64,000 nt of DNA from Kitasatospora viridis (GCF_007829815.1 NZ_VIWT01000001.1:3991501-4055500), one strand, 5' to 3'. Shown: positions 27,791-36,989, counted from the first letter of the stretch. Notes: generated by a model from the sequence alone, not told the origin. A program made the numbers and translations.

Positions 27791-27851
27791 ACCGCCGCAC
27801 CGACCGGCTCTGGCTGCTGCTGCGCTGCCACTGAGCACGTGTCCGAGGACG

Positions 27852-27883
27852 CGGAAGGGCCGCCCCGAGGGGCGGCCCTTCCG
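27852..27883. terminator. Bidirectional terminator between the small secreted protein and murA
   Basis: A perfect stem CGGAAGGGCCGCCCC (27852-27866) and its complement (27869-27883) are separated by GA. It lies between convergent genes. Confidence 0.85.
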
Positions 27884-27901
27884 GCTTCGTCACAGGTCGG
27901 C

Positions 27902-29248
27902 TCAGACCGTCGCGAGCATCTCCTGCTCGCTGGGCAGCTGGACGTGCGCACCGAGCGCCCGCAGCTTCTCCAGGAAGTTCTCGTAGCCGCGGTTGATCAG
28001 CGAGATCCCGTGCACCGTGGAGGTGCCCTCGGCGGCCAGCGCCGCGATCAGGTAGGAGAAGCCGCCGCGCAGGTCCGGGATCACCAGCTCGCCGCCGAGC
28101 AGCTTCGACGGGCCGGAGACGACCGCCGAGTGCAGGAAGTTGCGCTGCCCGAACCGGCACGGGGTGCCGCCCAGGCACTCGCGGTACAGCTGGATGTGCG
28201 CGCCCATCTGGTTCAGCGCCGAGGTGAAGCCGAGCCGCGACTCGTAGACCGTCTCGTGCACGATCGACAGGCCGGCCGCCTGGGTCAGCGCGACCACCAG
28301 GGGCTGCTGCCAGTCGGTCTGGAAGCCCGGGTGCACGTCGGTCTCCAGGGCGATGGCGTTCAGCTCGCCGCCCGGGTGCCAGAACCGGATGCCCTCGTCG
28401 TCCACCGCGAAGGCGCCGCCGACCTTCCGGAAGGTGTTGAGGAAGGTCATCATCTCCAGCTGGCGGGCGCCGCGGACGTAGATGTCGCCCTTGGTGGCCA
28501 GCGCCGCGCAGGCCCAGGAGGCGGCCTCCAGCCGGTCCGGCAGCGCGCGGTGGTTGTAGCCGCCGAGCTCGTCCACGCCGGTGATCAGGATGGTCCGGTC
28601 GGTGCCCATCGAGATGATCGCGCCCATCTTCTGCAGCACGCAGATCAGGTCGACGATCTCCGGCTCGATGGCCGCGTTGCGCAGCTCGGTGTCACCCTCG
28701 GCCAGCACCGCGGTGAGCAGCACCTGCTCGGTCGCGCCGACCGAGGGGTAGGGCAGCTCGATCTTGGTGCCGCGCAGCCGCTGGGCGGCCACCAGGTAGG
28801 TGCCCTGCGGGTGCTTCTCGATGGTGGCGCCGAACTGGCGCAGCACCTCGAAGTGGAAGTCGACCGGGCGGCCGCCGATGTCGCAGCCGCCCAGGCCCGG
28901 GATGAAGGCGTGGCCGAGCCGGTGCAGCAGCGGGCCGCAGAACAGGATCGGGATCCGCGAGGAGCCGGCGTGCGCGTCGATGTCGGCGACGTTGGCGCTC
29001 TCCACGTGCGAGGGGTCGAGGATCAGCTCCCCCTCCTCCTCGCCGCTGCGCACCGTGACCCCGTGCAGCTGGAGCAGACCGCGCACCACCTTGACGTCAC
29101 GGATGTCCGGGACGTTGCGCAGTCTGCTGGGGCCCTGGCCGAGCAGGGCGGCAACCATCGCCTTGGGCACCAGGTTCTTGGCGCCGCGGACGCGGATCTC
29201 GCCTTCCAGCGGGTTTCCGCCGTGGACCAGCAGGACGTCGTCGGTCAT
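27902..29248 (-). CDS. murA: UDP-N-acetylglucosamine 1-carboxyvinyltransferase
   Basis: This 448-aa enzyme adds enolpyruvate to UDP-GlcNAc, the first committed step of peptidoglycan synthesis. The KNLVPKAMVAALL loop is present near residue 24. The catalytic cysteine is Cys122 in GGCDIGGRPVDFH, so it is the fosfomycin-sensitive form, unlike the Asp variant of mycobacteria. The start ATG 29248 gives MTDDVLLVHGGNPLEGEIRVRGAKN, matching the family. It is divergent from the YqgE-like gene. Confidence 0.93.
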   Translation of the reverse strand: MTDDVLLVHGGNPLEGEIRVRGAKNLVPKAMVAALLGQGPSRLRNVPDIRDVKVVRGLLQLHGVTVRSGEEEGELILDPSHVESANVADIDAHAGSSRIPILFCGPLLHRLGHAFIPGLGGCDIGGRPVDFHFEVLRQFGATIEKHPQGTYLVAAQRLRGTKIELPYPSVGATEQVLLTAVLAEGDTELRNAAIEPEIVDLICVLQKMGAIISMGTDRTILITGVDELGGYNHRALPDRLEAASWACAALATKGDIYVRGARQLEMMTFLNTFRKVGGAFAVDDEGIRFWHPGGELNAIALETDVHPGFQTDWQQPLVVALTQAAGLSIVHETVYESRLGFTSALNQMGAHIQLYRECLGGTPCRFGQRNFLHSAVVSGPSKLLGGELVIPDLRGGFSYLIAALAAEGTSTVHGISLINRGYENFLEKLRALGAHVQLPSEQEMLATV

Positions 29249-29484
29249 CGTTCTCGCAATCGGGGGTTCGCAGCCATGGCTCGGGCGCCACCTTCGGTAG
29301 ATGGTAGTAGGAGGTTGTTCGGTTCCCGTCCCCACGCAGGGTGATCATGCTCTCTCCGGGTGGAACGGTGAGGGACCGTCAGCCGAACGGCTGCTCGATT
29401 CGGTGCGTGAGGTTTCGCCGCTCCGCCGGGTCCCGGGGCCGTGTTCCGGTACTCGCGCGGCCCGCACTGCGGGATCATGTGGGC

Positions 29485-30054
29485 ATGACCGCGGCCCCCT
29501 CGCACACCGGCCGCCTGCTCGTGGCGGCCCCCGTGCTCACCGACCCGAACTTCGCCCGGTCGGTGGTGCTGCTGCTCGACCACGACGAGCAGGGCGCGCT
29601 CGGCGTGGTGCTCAACCGGCCTACCCAGGTCGGGGTCTGCGACGTGCTGGACGGCTGGGCCGAACTGACCGGCGACCCCCAGGTGATCTTCCAGGGCGGC
29701 CCGGTCGGCCTGGACTCGGCGCTCGCGGTCGCCGTGGTGCCCGGCGAGCCCGGCCCGGAGGAACCGCTCGGCTGGCGCCGGGTGCACGGTGCGATCGGCC
29801 TGGTCGACCTGGAGGCGCCGCCCCAGGTGCTGGCCGGCGAACTGGGCGCGCTGCGGGTCTTCGCCGGCTACGCGGGCTGGACGCCCGGCCAGCTGGAGCA
29901 GGAGATCGCCGAGGGCGCCTGGTACCTGGTGGACGCCGAGCCCGGCGACATCTCCGCCCCGCACCCGGAGGGCCTGTGGCGGGCGGTGCTGCGGCGCCAG
30001 ACCGGGGCGCTGGCGATGCTCGCCACCTACCCCGAGGACCCCACGCTGAACTGA
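29485..30054 (+). CDS. YqgE/AlgH family protein
   Basis: This is a 189-aa conserved protein of unclear biochemical role. Family marks are TGRLLVAAPVLTDPNFARSVVLLLDHDEQGALGVVLNRP near the start, FQGGPVGLDSALAV, and FAGYAGWTPGQLEQEI in the middle. AlgH was once linked to alginate control in Pseudomonas, but no pathway fits here. There is no signal peptide. It is transcribed away from murA and is followed 57 bases later by the DUF3039 gene. Confidence 0.9.
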   Translation: MTAAPSHTGRLLVAAPVLTDPNFARSVVLLLDHDEQGALGVVLNRPTQVGVCDVLDGWAELTGDPQVIFQGGPVGLDSALAVAVVPGEPGPEEPLGWRRVHGAIGLVDLEAPPQVLAGELGALRVFAGYAGWTPGQLEQEIAEGAWYLVDAEPGDISAPHPEGLWRAVLRRQTGALAMLATYPEDPTLN

Positions 30055-30096
30055 CCGGGCGAGCCGCAACGGGCTCCGTTTCGCCCGCGGCCCCCA

Positions 30097-30102
30097 TAGA
30101 CT
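30097..30102 (+). promoter_or_regulatory. -10 element predicting a leaderless DUF3039 message
   Basis: TAGACT ends eight bases before the ATG at 30111, which has no Shine-Dalgarno sequence. Transcription would begin at or just before the start codon. The -35 is poor. Confidence 0.4.
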
Positions 30103-30110
30103 TGGCCCTC

Positions 30111-30404
30111 ATGAGCACTCTTGAGCCCGAGCGCGGCCTCGGAACCGGCACCCTGGTCGAGCCCGTCCCGCAGGTGTCCAACGGCGACGGTGACCACGAG
30201 CGCTTCGCGCACTACGTCCAGAAGGACAAGATCATGGAGAGCGCGCTCTCCGGCTCCCCGGTCGTCGCGCTCTGCGGCAAGGTCTGGGTGCCCGGGCGCG
30301 ACCCGAAGAAGTACCCGGTCTGCCCGATGTGCAAGGAGATCTACGAGGGCATCGGCGCCGGCGGGGACAAGGGCGGCGACAAGGGCGGCAACCAGGGCAA
30401 GTAA
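30111..30404 (+). CDS. DUF3039 small zinc-ribbon protein
   Basis: This is a 97-aa actinobacterial protein. The core HYVQKDKIMESALSGSPVVALCGKVWVPGRDPKKYPVCPMCKEIYE contains three cysteines (CGK and CPMC) that, with a nearby histidine, could bind zinc. It ends in a flexible Gly/Lys tail (GGDKGGDKGGNQGK) made by a short tandem repeat. The family is near-universal in actinobacteria but uncharacterised. Confidence 0.88.
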   Translation: MSTLEPERGLGTGTLVEPVPQVSNGDGDHERFAHYVQKDKIMESALSGSPVVALCGKVWVPGRDPKKYPVCPMCKEIYEGIGAGGDKGGDKGGNQGK

Positions 30405-30445
30405 GCCCGGGATTGGTCTATGCCACTGCGGAGGTGCGGGGCAGG

Positions 30446-32062
30446 ATGGTCCGCATGGACCTGATCCCCGCACCGTCCGCTGTCCGGCTCGACCCGCGGC
30501 GGACGCTGCCGCTCGGACCCGACGCCACGCTCTCCGGCGGCCCCGGCACCGAGGCCGCCGAGCGGTGGCTGCGCGCCGAGCTCGGCGCCGCCACCGGCCT
30601 GGCCCTGCCGCCGGCCGCGCGGCCGCTGATCGAACTGCGGATCGACGAGGCGCTGGCCGCCGAGGAGTACCGGATCACCGTCGACGCCGAGCGGGCCCTG
30701 CTCACCGCCGGCGGACCGGCCGGCGCACACTGGGCGGCCCAGACGCTGCGCCAGCTGCTCGGCCCCGAGGCCCACCGCCGCGCCCCGCTGCGCCGCACCG
30801 GCTGGGCCCTGCCGCTCGGCGAGATCGCCGACGCCCCGCGGTTCCGCTGGCGCGGCCTGCTGATCGACACCGCCCGGCACTTCCTGCCCAAGCCCGACCT
30901 GCTGCGCTACGTGGACCTGCTGGCCGCGCACAAGCTCAACGTGCTGCACCTGCACCTGACGGACGACCAGGGCTGGCGGTTCGAGGTCAAGCGCTGCCCG
31001 AGGCTGACCGAGGTCGGCTCCTGGCGGACCCACTCGATGGTGGGGTTCCGCGACGGGCAGCGCTGGGACGACCGCCCGCACGGCGGCTTCTACACCCAGG
31101 ACGACCTGCGCGAACTGGTGGCCTACGCGGCCGACCGGGGGATCACCGTGGTCCCGGAGATCGACCTGCCCGGGCACAACCAGGCCGCCATCGCCGCCTA
31201 CCCGGAACTCGGCAACACCGACGTGGTGGACACCGCCGGCCTCGGGGTGTGGACCGACTGGGGGGTCAGCAAGCACGTGCTGAACGCCTCGGACGCCACC
31301 CTGGCCTTCTACGAGGGCGTGCTGGAGGAGCTGCTGGAGGTCTTCCCGTCGGAGTTCGTGCACATCGGCGGGGACGAGTGCCCCAAGGACGAGTGGCGGG
31401 CCAGCCCGGCCGCGCAGGCCCGGATCCGGGAGCTCGGTGTGGGCGACGAGGACGGGCTGCAGAGCTGGATGATCCGGCACTTCGACCGCTGGCTGGCCGA
31501 GCGCGGGCGCCGGCTGATCGGCTGGGACGAGATCCTGGAGGGCGGGCTGGCCCCCGGCGCCGCCGTCTCCTCCTGGCGCGGCTTCGCCGGCGGCACGGCC
31601 GCCGCGCGGGCCGGGCACCAGGTGGTGATCTGCCCCGAGCAGCACGTCTACCTGGACCACCGGCAGGGCGGCGGGCCCGAGGAGCCGATCCCGATCGGGT
31701 TCGTGCGCACCCTGGAGGACGTCTACCGGTTCGAACCGGTGCCGGCCGATCTGGACGAGGCGAGCGCCCGTCAGGTGATGGGCACTCAGGCGACCCTGTT
31801 CACCGAGTTCGCCGACAGCCCCCGGGAGGTGGACTTCCGGGCCTTCCCGCGGCTCGCCGCGCTCGCCGAGGTGGCCTGGTCGGCGCTGCCCACCGACCCG
31901 GCCGAGCGCGACTGGCCCGGCTTCGAGCGGCGGATGCGCACCCACCTGGCCCGGCTGGACGCGCTCGGCGTGGGGTACCGCCCGCCGGCCGGCCCGCACC
32001 CCTGGCAGCAGTGGCCGGGCGTGGTGGGCCGCCCGCTGGACGGGCCGCCGCCGGTGCGCTGA
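30446..32062 (+). CDS. Beta-N-acetylhexosaminidase, GH20
   Basis: This 538-aa enzyme removes terminal GlcNAc or GalNAc from chitin or wall fragments. An N-terminal GH20b domain (about 15-130) precedes the TIM barrel. The barrel has LLIDTARHF, HLHLTDDQGWRFE and the catalytic pair Asp310-Glu311 in HIGGDECPKDEW, used in substrate-assisted catalysis. No signal peptide is visible, so it may act inside the cell on imported oligosaccharides. ATG 30446 follows GGAGGT at 10 bases; ATG 30455 is an alternative. Confidence 0.92.
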   Translation: MVRMDLIPAPSAVRLDPRRTLPLGPDATLSGGPGTEAAERWLRAELGAATGLALPPAARPLIELRIDEALAAEEYRITVDAERALLTAGGPAGAHWAAQTLRQLLGPEAHRRAPLRRTGWALPLGEIADAPRFRWRGLLIDTARHFLPKPDLLRYVDLLAAHKLNVLHLHLTDDQGWRFEVKRCPRLTEVGSWRTHSMVGFRDGQRWDDRPHGGFYTQDDLRELVAYAADRGITVVPEIDLPGHNQAAIAAYPELGNTDVVDTAGLGVWTDWGVSKHVLNASDATLAFYEGVLEELLEVFPSEFVHIGGDECPKDEWRASPAAQARIRELGVGDEDGLQSWMIRHFDRWLAERGRRLIGWDEILEGGLAPGAAVSSWRGFAGGTAAARAGHQVVICPEQHVYLDHRQGGGPEEPIPIGFVRTLEDVYRFEPVPADLDEASARQVMGTQATLFTEFADSPREVDFRAFPRLAALAEVAWSALPTDPAERDWPGFERRMRTHLARLDALGVGYRPPAGPHPWQQWPGVVGRPLDGPPPVR

Positions 32063-32381
32063 GCGGCGGCCGACCGGGCGTCGGGGCGGCGGGCGGCGGG
32101 AACTTCCGGACCCGCCGACGCGTCATGATCTTGTGGACGGCCGGGCCGCCGGGTGGCGCGACCCGCCGGCCGGCGGTCCGGGGAGCACCGCCGCCGGACC
32201 CCGTCGCAGGGTGTGCCAGAGTGGCCGAACCGGCGGGCGGCTTCTGTTCGGCTGCCCGGGCCCGTACTCTACGGGCGGTACCGCGAGCAGCGGTGCCAGG
32301 CGGGACGGCCGGTCGACGGCCGCCCGGTCCGGCTGCCCGGTCCGGGCGCAGCCCAGGAGAGTGGAGCATGGTGGGACCCAG
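32063..32381 (+). other. Gene-free gap before the molybdenum hydroxylase operon
   Basis: These 319 bases hold no supported gene. A tRNA-like phrase (GCCAGAGTGGCCGAA, near 32213) lacks any matching anticodon or T-arm. TACTCT at about 32267 is a possible -10. The operon promoter should lie here. Confidence 0.35.
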
Positions 32382-33275
32382 GTGAATCGGACGATCATGC
32401 TGCCGACCTCCCTGGAGGAGGCCGTCGAGGCCCTGGGCGCCAACCCCGCCGCCGTGCCGGTGGCCGGCGGCACCGACCTGATGGAGGCGGTCAACGCCGG
32501 GCGACTGCGCCCCGGCGCGCTGCTCGGCCTCGGTCGGATCACCGAACTGCGCGGCTGGCGCTACGAGGACGGCGGCACCGCGGTGCTCGGCGCCGGCCTC
32601 ACCCTGGCCCGGATGGACCGCCCCGACTTCGCCGCGCTGATCCCGGCGCTGGCCGACGCGGCCCGCACCGCCGGCCCGCCGCAGACCCGCAACGTCGGCA
32701 CCCTGGGCGGCAACATCGCCACCGCCGCGCCCACCGGCGACACCCTGCCGGTGCTCGCCGCGCTGGAGGCCGTGGTCACCCTGGCCCGGCCCGGCGCCAC
32801 CCGCGAGGTGCCGGTCAGTCACCTGCTCACCGGGATGGACCCGATCCGCCCCGGCGAACTGCTCACCTGGGTGCGGGTGCCGCTGCTGCACGCCCCCCAG
32901 GTCTTCCTCAAGGCCACCGGCCGCAGCGGCCCGGCCAGGGCCACCGCCTCGGTCGCCCTGGTGCTCGACCCGGCCCGGCGCGGGGTGCGCTGCGCGGTCG
33001 GCGCGGTCGCGCCGGTGCCGCTGCGCCCGCTGGAGGCGGAGGCCTGGGTGGCCGGCTGCATCGACTGGTCGGCCCGCGGCGAGGACGGCGCCCGCACCAT
33101 CGACCCGGCCGCGGCCGCCGCCTTCGGCGAGTACGTGGCCACCGCCTGCGTGCCGGACGGCTACGGCGCCGACCCGGGCGTGCTGCAGCCGGAGGGGCCG
33201 ACGGCGGCGGCCACCGCGCTACGGCGTACCGTGGCGGTGCTGGCCCGCCGGGCGCTGGGGAGGGCACTGAAGTGA
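32382..33275 (+). CDS. Xanthine dehydrogenase-type FAD-binding subunit
   Basis: This 297-aa CoxM/XdhB-like subunit carries electrons from the Fe-S clusters to FAD in a molybdenum hydroxylase. The FAD signatures AVPVAGGTDLMEAVNAG near residue 28 and PQTRNVGTLGGNIATAAPTGDTLPVL near residue 105 are intact. Start GTG 32382 (MNRTIMLPTSLEEAVEAL) is preceded by GGGA. Its stop overlaps the GTG of the next gene, implying translational coupling in the FAD, Fe-S, Mo order. Confidence 0.9.
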   Translation: MNRTIMLPTSLEEAVEALGANPAAVPVAGGTDLMEAVNAGRLRPGALLGLGRITELRGWRYEDGGTAVLGAGLTLARMDRPDFAALIPALADAARTAGPPQTRNVGTLGGNIATAAPTGDTLPVLAALEAVVTLARPGATREVPVSHLLTGMDPIRPGELLTWVRVPLLHAPQVFLKATGRSGPARATASVALVLDPARRGVRCAVGAVAPVPLRPLEAEAWVAGCIDWSARGEDGARTIDPAAAAAFGEYVATACVPDGYGADPGVLQPEGPTAAATALRRTVAVLARRALGRALK

Positions 33276-34639
33276 CGGCCGAGGGGATCGCCCAGATGGC
33301 GACCGATCCGACGATGCACCCCGCCCAGGTGGGGGACGGGCGGCCCACCGCCTCCTACACCCTGCGGGTGAACGGCTTCGAACGACCCGTCAGCGACGCC
33401 TGGATCGGCGAGAGCCTGCTCTACGTGCTGCGCGAGCGGCTCGGCCTGGCCGGCGCCAAGAACGGCTGCGAGCAGGGCGAGTGCGGGGCCTGCTCGGTGC
33501 AGGTGGACGGCCAGCTGGTGGCCGGCTGCCTGGTGCCGGCGGCGCTCGCCGCGGACAGCGAGATCGCCACCGTGGAGGGCCTGTCGGGCGGCGGCGCGGC
33601 CAGCGACGTGCAGCAGGCGCTGGCCGACTCCGGCGCGGTGCAGTGCGGCTACTGCGCGCCCGGGATGGCGATGGCGGTGCACGACCTGCTGCAGCGCAAC
33701 CACCGGCCGACCGAGGTGGAGGCCCGGCAGGCGCTGTGCGGCAACCTGTGCCGGTGCACCGGCTACCGCAGCGTGCTGGCGGCCGTGCAGACCGTCTCGG
33801 ACGGGCGGACGGCCGCGCTGGTCGCGGCCGAGCAGGCCGCGGGGAAGGCCGCCGAGCAGGCCGGACAAGCCGAGCAGGCCGGGCAGGCCGGGCAGGCCGA
33901 GCACCCGGAACCGGCGGAGCAGCCGGCCGGCCCCGCTGACGCGGTGTCAGCCGCCCCCGTGCCGCCCGTCGAGGACCCGAGCGACCCGCCGGTCTACCAG
34001 GACGCCTGGAGCGGCACCCAGACCGTCGGCGAGGTGCCGATCTTCGAGGCCGAGGACGGCTGGATCACCGCCGAGGAGGCCGGGGTGACCGCCGCCGGCA
34101 CCGGCCTCGGCGCGATCCCCGCGCAGGGCTACCCCGGCTACGAGCAGACCGCCTACGGGCCCGGCACGGTCTACGCCGCAGGCGCCGGCTACGAGCCGAC
34201 GCCCGCGCACGGCACCCCGACCGCGCCGTTCGAGGGCACCCCGGCGCAGGGCACCCCGTACGTGCCGACGCCGGCGCACGGCATCCCGGTCGTGGCGTTC
34301 GACGGGACCCCCGCGCAGGGCGTCCCGGTGGTGGGCTACGACGGCACCCCGGCGCAGGGGACGCCGTACGAGCCGACGCCCGCGCACGGCATCCCGGTCG
34401 TGCCGTTCGACGGGACCGTCTACCAGGACCCGTCCTACCAGGACCCGTCGGCCTACCCGGTCGACCCGTACGCCGGCGGCTACCCCGGCTACGACCCGCT
34501 CGGCCACCAGGGCACCCCCGCGCACGGCGTGCCCGCCGCCGGCCCGTTCGACGGCACCGTGTACGAGACCGCCCCCGGCACGCCCGAGGCGGGCACCCCC
34601 GCCCACGGCCTCCTCCTCCCCGAGGACGACCACGCATGA
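33272..34639 (+). CDS. Molybdenum hydroxylase [2Fe-2S] subunit with long repetitive C-terminal tail
   Basis: This 455-aa protein has a normal two-cluster core (about 20-185). The plant-type cluster cysteines lie in NGCEQGECGACSVQV plus a distal Cys, and the second cluster is in CGYCAPG and CGNLCRCTGY. Isolated subunits of this family are usually about 160-200 aa. Here about 270 extra residues follow. First comes an Ala/Glu/Gln stretch, then at least seven imperfect units of about 10-13 residues starting TPAHG or TPAQG (for example TPAHGIPVVPFDG). GTG 33272 overlaps the upstream stop, and its own stop overlaps the ATG of the large subunit. Confidence 0.88.
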   Translation: MTAEGIAQMATDPTMHPAQVGDGRPTASYTLRVNGFERPVSDAWIGESLLYVLRERLGLAGAKNGCEQGECGACSVQVDGQLVAGCLVPAALAADSEIATVEGLSGGGAASDVQQALADSGAVQCGYCAPGMAMAVHDLLQRNHRPTEVEARQALCGNLCRCTGYRSVLAAVQTVSDGRTAALVAAEQAAGKAAEQAGQAEQAGQAGQAEHPEPAEQPAGPADAVSAAPVPPVEDPSDPPVYQDAWSGTQTVGEVPIFEAEDGWITAEEAGVTAAGTGLGAIPAQGYPGYEQTAYGPGTVYAAGAGYEPTPAHGTPTAPFEGTPAQGTPYVPTPAHGIPVVAFDGTPAQGVPVVGYDGTPAQGTPYEPTPAHGIPVVPFDGTVYQDPSYQDPSAYPVDPYAGGYPGYDPLGHQGTPAHGVPAAGPFDGTVYETAPGTPEAGTPAHGLLLPEDDHA

Positions 34640-36921
34640 CCGACCAGCTCGACCGCACCGAGGGCGCCACCGCACCCCCCACCGGCCTGGGCAGCTCGCC
34701 GCTGCGCACCGACGCCCTGCCCAAGGCGCTCGGCATCTACCCGTACGCCGCCGACCTGTGGGCCGAGGGGCTGCTCTGGGGCTCGGTGCTGCGCTCGCCG
34801 CACCCGCACGCCCGGATCCTCGGCATCGACACCTCGGCCGCGCTGGCGCTGCCCGGCGTGCACGCCGTGGTGACCGCCGCCGACCTGCCGGGCCAGGACG
34901 GCGGCGACCGCCCGGTGCTGGCCGCCGAGGTGGTCCGCCACCACGGCGAGCCGGTGGCCGCGGTGGCCGCCGACCACCCGGACACCGCCCGGCTGGCCGC
35001 CTCGCTGATCCTGGTCGAGTACCAGCTGCTGGAGCCGCTGACCGACCCCGAGCAGGCCTTCAACGGCCCAGCCCTGCACCCGAACGGGAACCTGCTGCGC
35101 CACCTGCCGCTGCGCCGCGGCGACCAGGAGGCGGTCGGCGAGGTGGTGGTCGAGGGCCTCTACCAGGTGGGCCGGCAGGACCCGGCGCCGATCGGGGCGG
35201 AGGCCGGGCTGGCCGTGCCGCGCCCGGACGGCGGGGTCGAGCTGCACCTGTCCTCCACCGACCCGCACGGCGACCGGGAGCGGGCCGCGGCCCGGCTCGG
35301 CCTGGACCCGGACCGGGTGCGGTTGGTGGCGACCGGCGTGCCGGGGGCCACCGCGGACCGCGAGGACCTCTCCTTCCAGGTGGTGCTGGCACTGCTGGCG
35401 CTGCGCTCCGGCCGGCCGGTGAAGATGGTGCTGACCCGGGAGGAGTCCTTCCAGGCGCACGCCGGCCGGCACCCCGCGCTGCTGCGCTACCGTCACCACG
35501 CCGACGCCCAGGGCAAGCTGGTCAAGGTGGAGGCGCAGATCCTGCTGGACGGCGGGGCCTACGCCGACGCCTCGGCCGAGTCGCTGGCCGCCGCCACCGC
35601 CTTCGCCGTCGGCCCGTACATCTGCCCGAACGTCTCGGTGGACGCCTGGGCGGTGCGCACCAACAACCCGCCGGCCGGCCGGATGCGCGGCGAGGGCGCG
35701 ATGCAGTCCTGCTTCGCGCACGAGTCCCAGCTGGACCTGCTGGCCGCCCGGCTGGGCCTGGACCCGCTGGAGGTGCGCCGCCGCAACGTGATGGCCACCG
35801 GTGACGCGCTGCCCACCGGACAGGCCGTCACCTGCCCGGCGCCGGTGGCCGAACTGCTGGACGCGGTGGCCGAGGTGCCGCTGCCCGCGCTGCCGCTGGA
35901 CGAGCCGGACACCGACTGGCTGCTGCCCGGCGGACCGGGCGGGGCCGGCGACCCGGCGGCGGTGCGGCGCGGGATCGGCTACGCGGTCGGCATGGTGCAC
36001 ATGCTGGGGGCGGAGGGCACCGACGAGGTGTCCACCGCCACCGTGCGGGTGAGCGGCGACCACGCGACGGTGATCTGCGCGGCGGTGGACGCCGGGCAGG
36101 GTTTCGCCACGCTGGCCCGGCAGATCGTGCAGAGCGTGCTCGGGGTCAGCGAGGTCTACATCGCGCCGGTGGACAGCGACCAGTCGATCGCCGGGCCGTC
36201 CGCCCGCGGCCGGCACACCTGGGTCTCCGGCGGGGCGGTGGAGCGGGCCGCGCTGATGGTCCGCCACCAGCTGCTGGCGCCGATCGCGGCCGACTTCGGG
36301 ATGTCGGTGGAGCTGCTGTCGATCGCCGACGGCAAGATCACCTCCTACGACGGGGTGCTCGGCATGCCGGTCACCGAGGCGCTGGAGGGCAAGGAGCTGT
36401 GGGCGACCGCGCAGTGCCGCCCGCACCCGACCGAGCCGCTGGACGAGGCCGGGCAGGGCGACGCCTTCGTCTCCATCGCGTTCTGCGCGATGCGCGCGGT
36501 GGTGGACGTGGACATCGAGCTGGGCGCGGTCCGGGTGGTCGACGTGACGGTGGCCCAGGACGTCGGCCGGGCGCTGAACCCGGGTCAGATCGAGGACCGG
36601 ATCGAGGCCGCGGTGGCCCAGGGCATCGGCACCGCGCTGCTGGAGGACCTGCGCACGGCCGGCGGCGTGGTGCTCAACCCCTCGCTGACCGGCTACCGGC
36701 TGCCCACCTCGCTGGACACGCCCGAGGTGCGGATCGCCAAGCTGGTGGAGGAGCGGGACGTGGTCGCCACCTTCGGCGCCAAGGCGGTCAGCGCGGTGCC
36801 GGCCGTGGTCGCGCCGGCCGCGGTGGCGGCGGCGGTCCGGGCAGCCACCGGGCTGCCGGTGGGGCGGCTGCCGATCCCGCCGCAGGACGCGGTGGTGCCG
36901 GTGGGCCCGGTGGCGGGCTGA
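34636..36921 (+). CDS. Xanthine dehydrogenase-type molybdopterin-binding subunit
   Basis: This is a 761-aa large subunit of the CoxL/XdhA molybdenum hydroxylases. LWGSVLRSPHPHARI near residue 50, RMRGEGAMQSCFAHESQLDLLA near 355, and QDVGRALNPGQIEDRIEAAVAQGIGTALLED near 640 match the cofactor-binding framework. At the C-terminus, where enzymes of the family usually read KGVGE with the catalytic glutamate, this protein reads KAVSA (Lys716-Ala720). The substrate is therefore uncertain, and 'xanthine dehydrogenase' is only a family label. It overlaps the Fe-S gene by four bases (ATGA) and ends the operon before a hairpin. Confidence 0.87.
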   Translation: MTDQLDRTEGATAPPTGLGSSPLRTDALPKALGIYPYAADLWAEGLLWGSVLRSPHPHARILGIDTSAALALPGVHAVVTAADLPGQDGGDRPVLAAEVVRHHGEPVAAVAADHPDTARLAASLILVEYQLLEPLTDPEQAFNGPALHPNGNLLRHLPLRRGDQEAVGEVVVEGLYQVGRQDPAPIGAEAGLAVPRPDGGVELHLSSTDPHGDRERAAARLGLDPDRVRLVATGVPGATADREDLSFQVVLALLALRSGRPVKMVLTREESFQAHAGRHPALLRYRHHADAQGKLVKVEAQILLDGGAYADASAESLAAATAFAVGPYICPNVSVDAWAVRTNNPPAGRMRGEGAMQSCFAHESQLDLLAARLGLDPLEVRRRNVMATGDALPTGQAVTCPAPVAELLDAVAEVPLPALPLDEPDTDWLLPGGPGGAGDPAAVRRGIGYAVGMVHMLGAEGTDEVSTATVRVSGDHATVICAAVDAGQGFATLARQIVQSVLGVSEVYIAPVDSDQSIAGPSARGRHTWVSGGAVERAALMVRHQLLAPIAADFGMSVELLSIADGKITSYDGVLGMPVTEALEGKELWATAQCRPHPTEPLDEAGQGDAFVSIAFCAMRAVVDVDIELGAVRVVDVTVAQDVGRALNPGQIEDRIEAAVAQGIGTALLEDLRTAGGVVLNPSLTGYRLPTSLDTPEVRIAKLVEERDVVATFGAKAVSAVPAVVAPAAVAAAVRAATGLPVGRLPIPPQDAVVPVGPVAG

Positions 36922-36940
36922 GGCCCGTCACCGCCCCGGC

Positions 36941-36969
36941 GGGCGTTCCCGAGCTCCTCGGGAACGCCC
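36941..36969 (+). terminator. Terminator of the molybdenum hydroxylase operon
   Basis: A perfect 13-bp stem GGGCGTTCCCGAG / complement (36941-36953, 36957-36969) is followed by GTTCCCTTTTC. A second small stem GTTCCC-TTTTCT-GGGAAC follows at 36970-36987. Confidence 0.85.
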
Positions 36970-36989
36970 GTTCCCTTTTCTGGGAACGT

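Noticed and set aside
32205..32290. tRNA-Ser/Leu-like 5' phrase GCCAGAGTGGCCGAA
   Set aside because: No anticodon arm, no TTCGA T-loop and no matching acceptor 3' strand follow, so it is not a tRNA gene.
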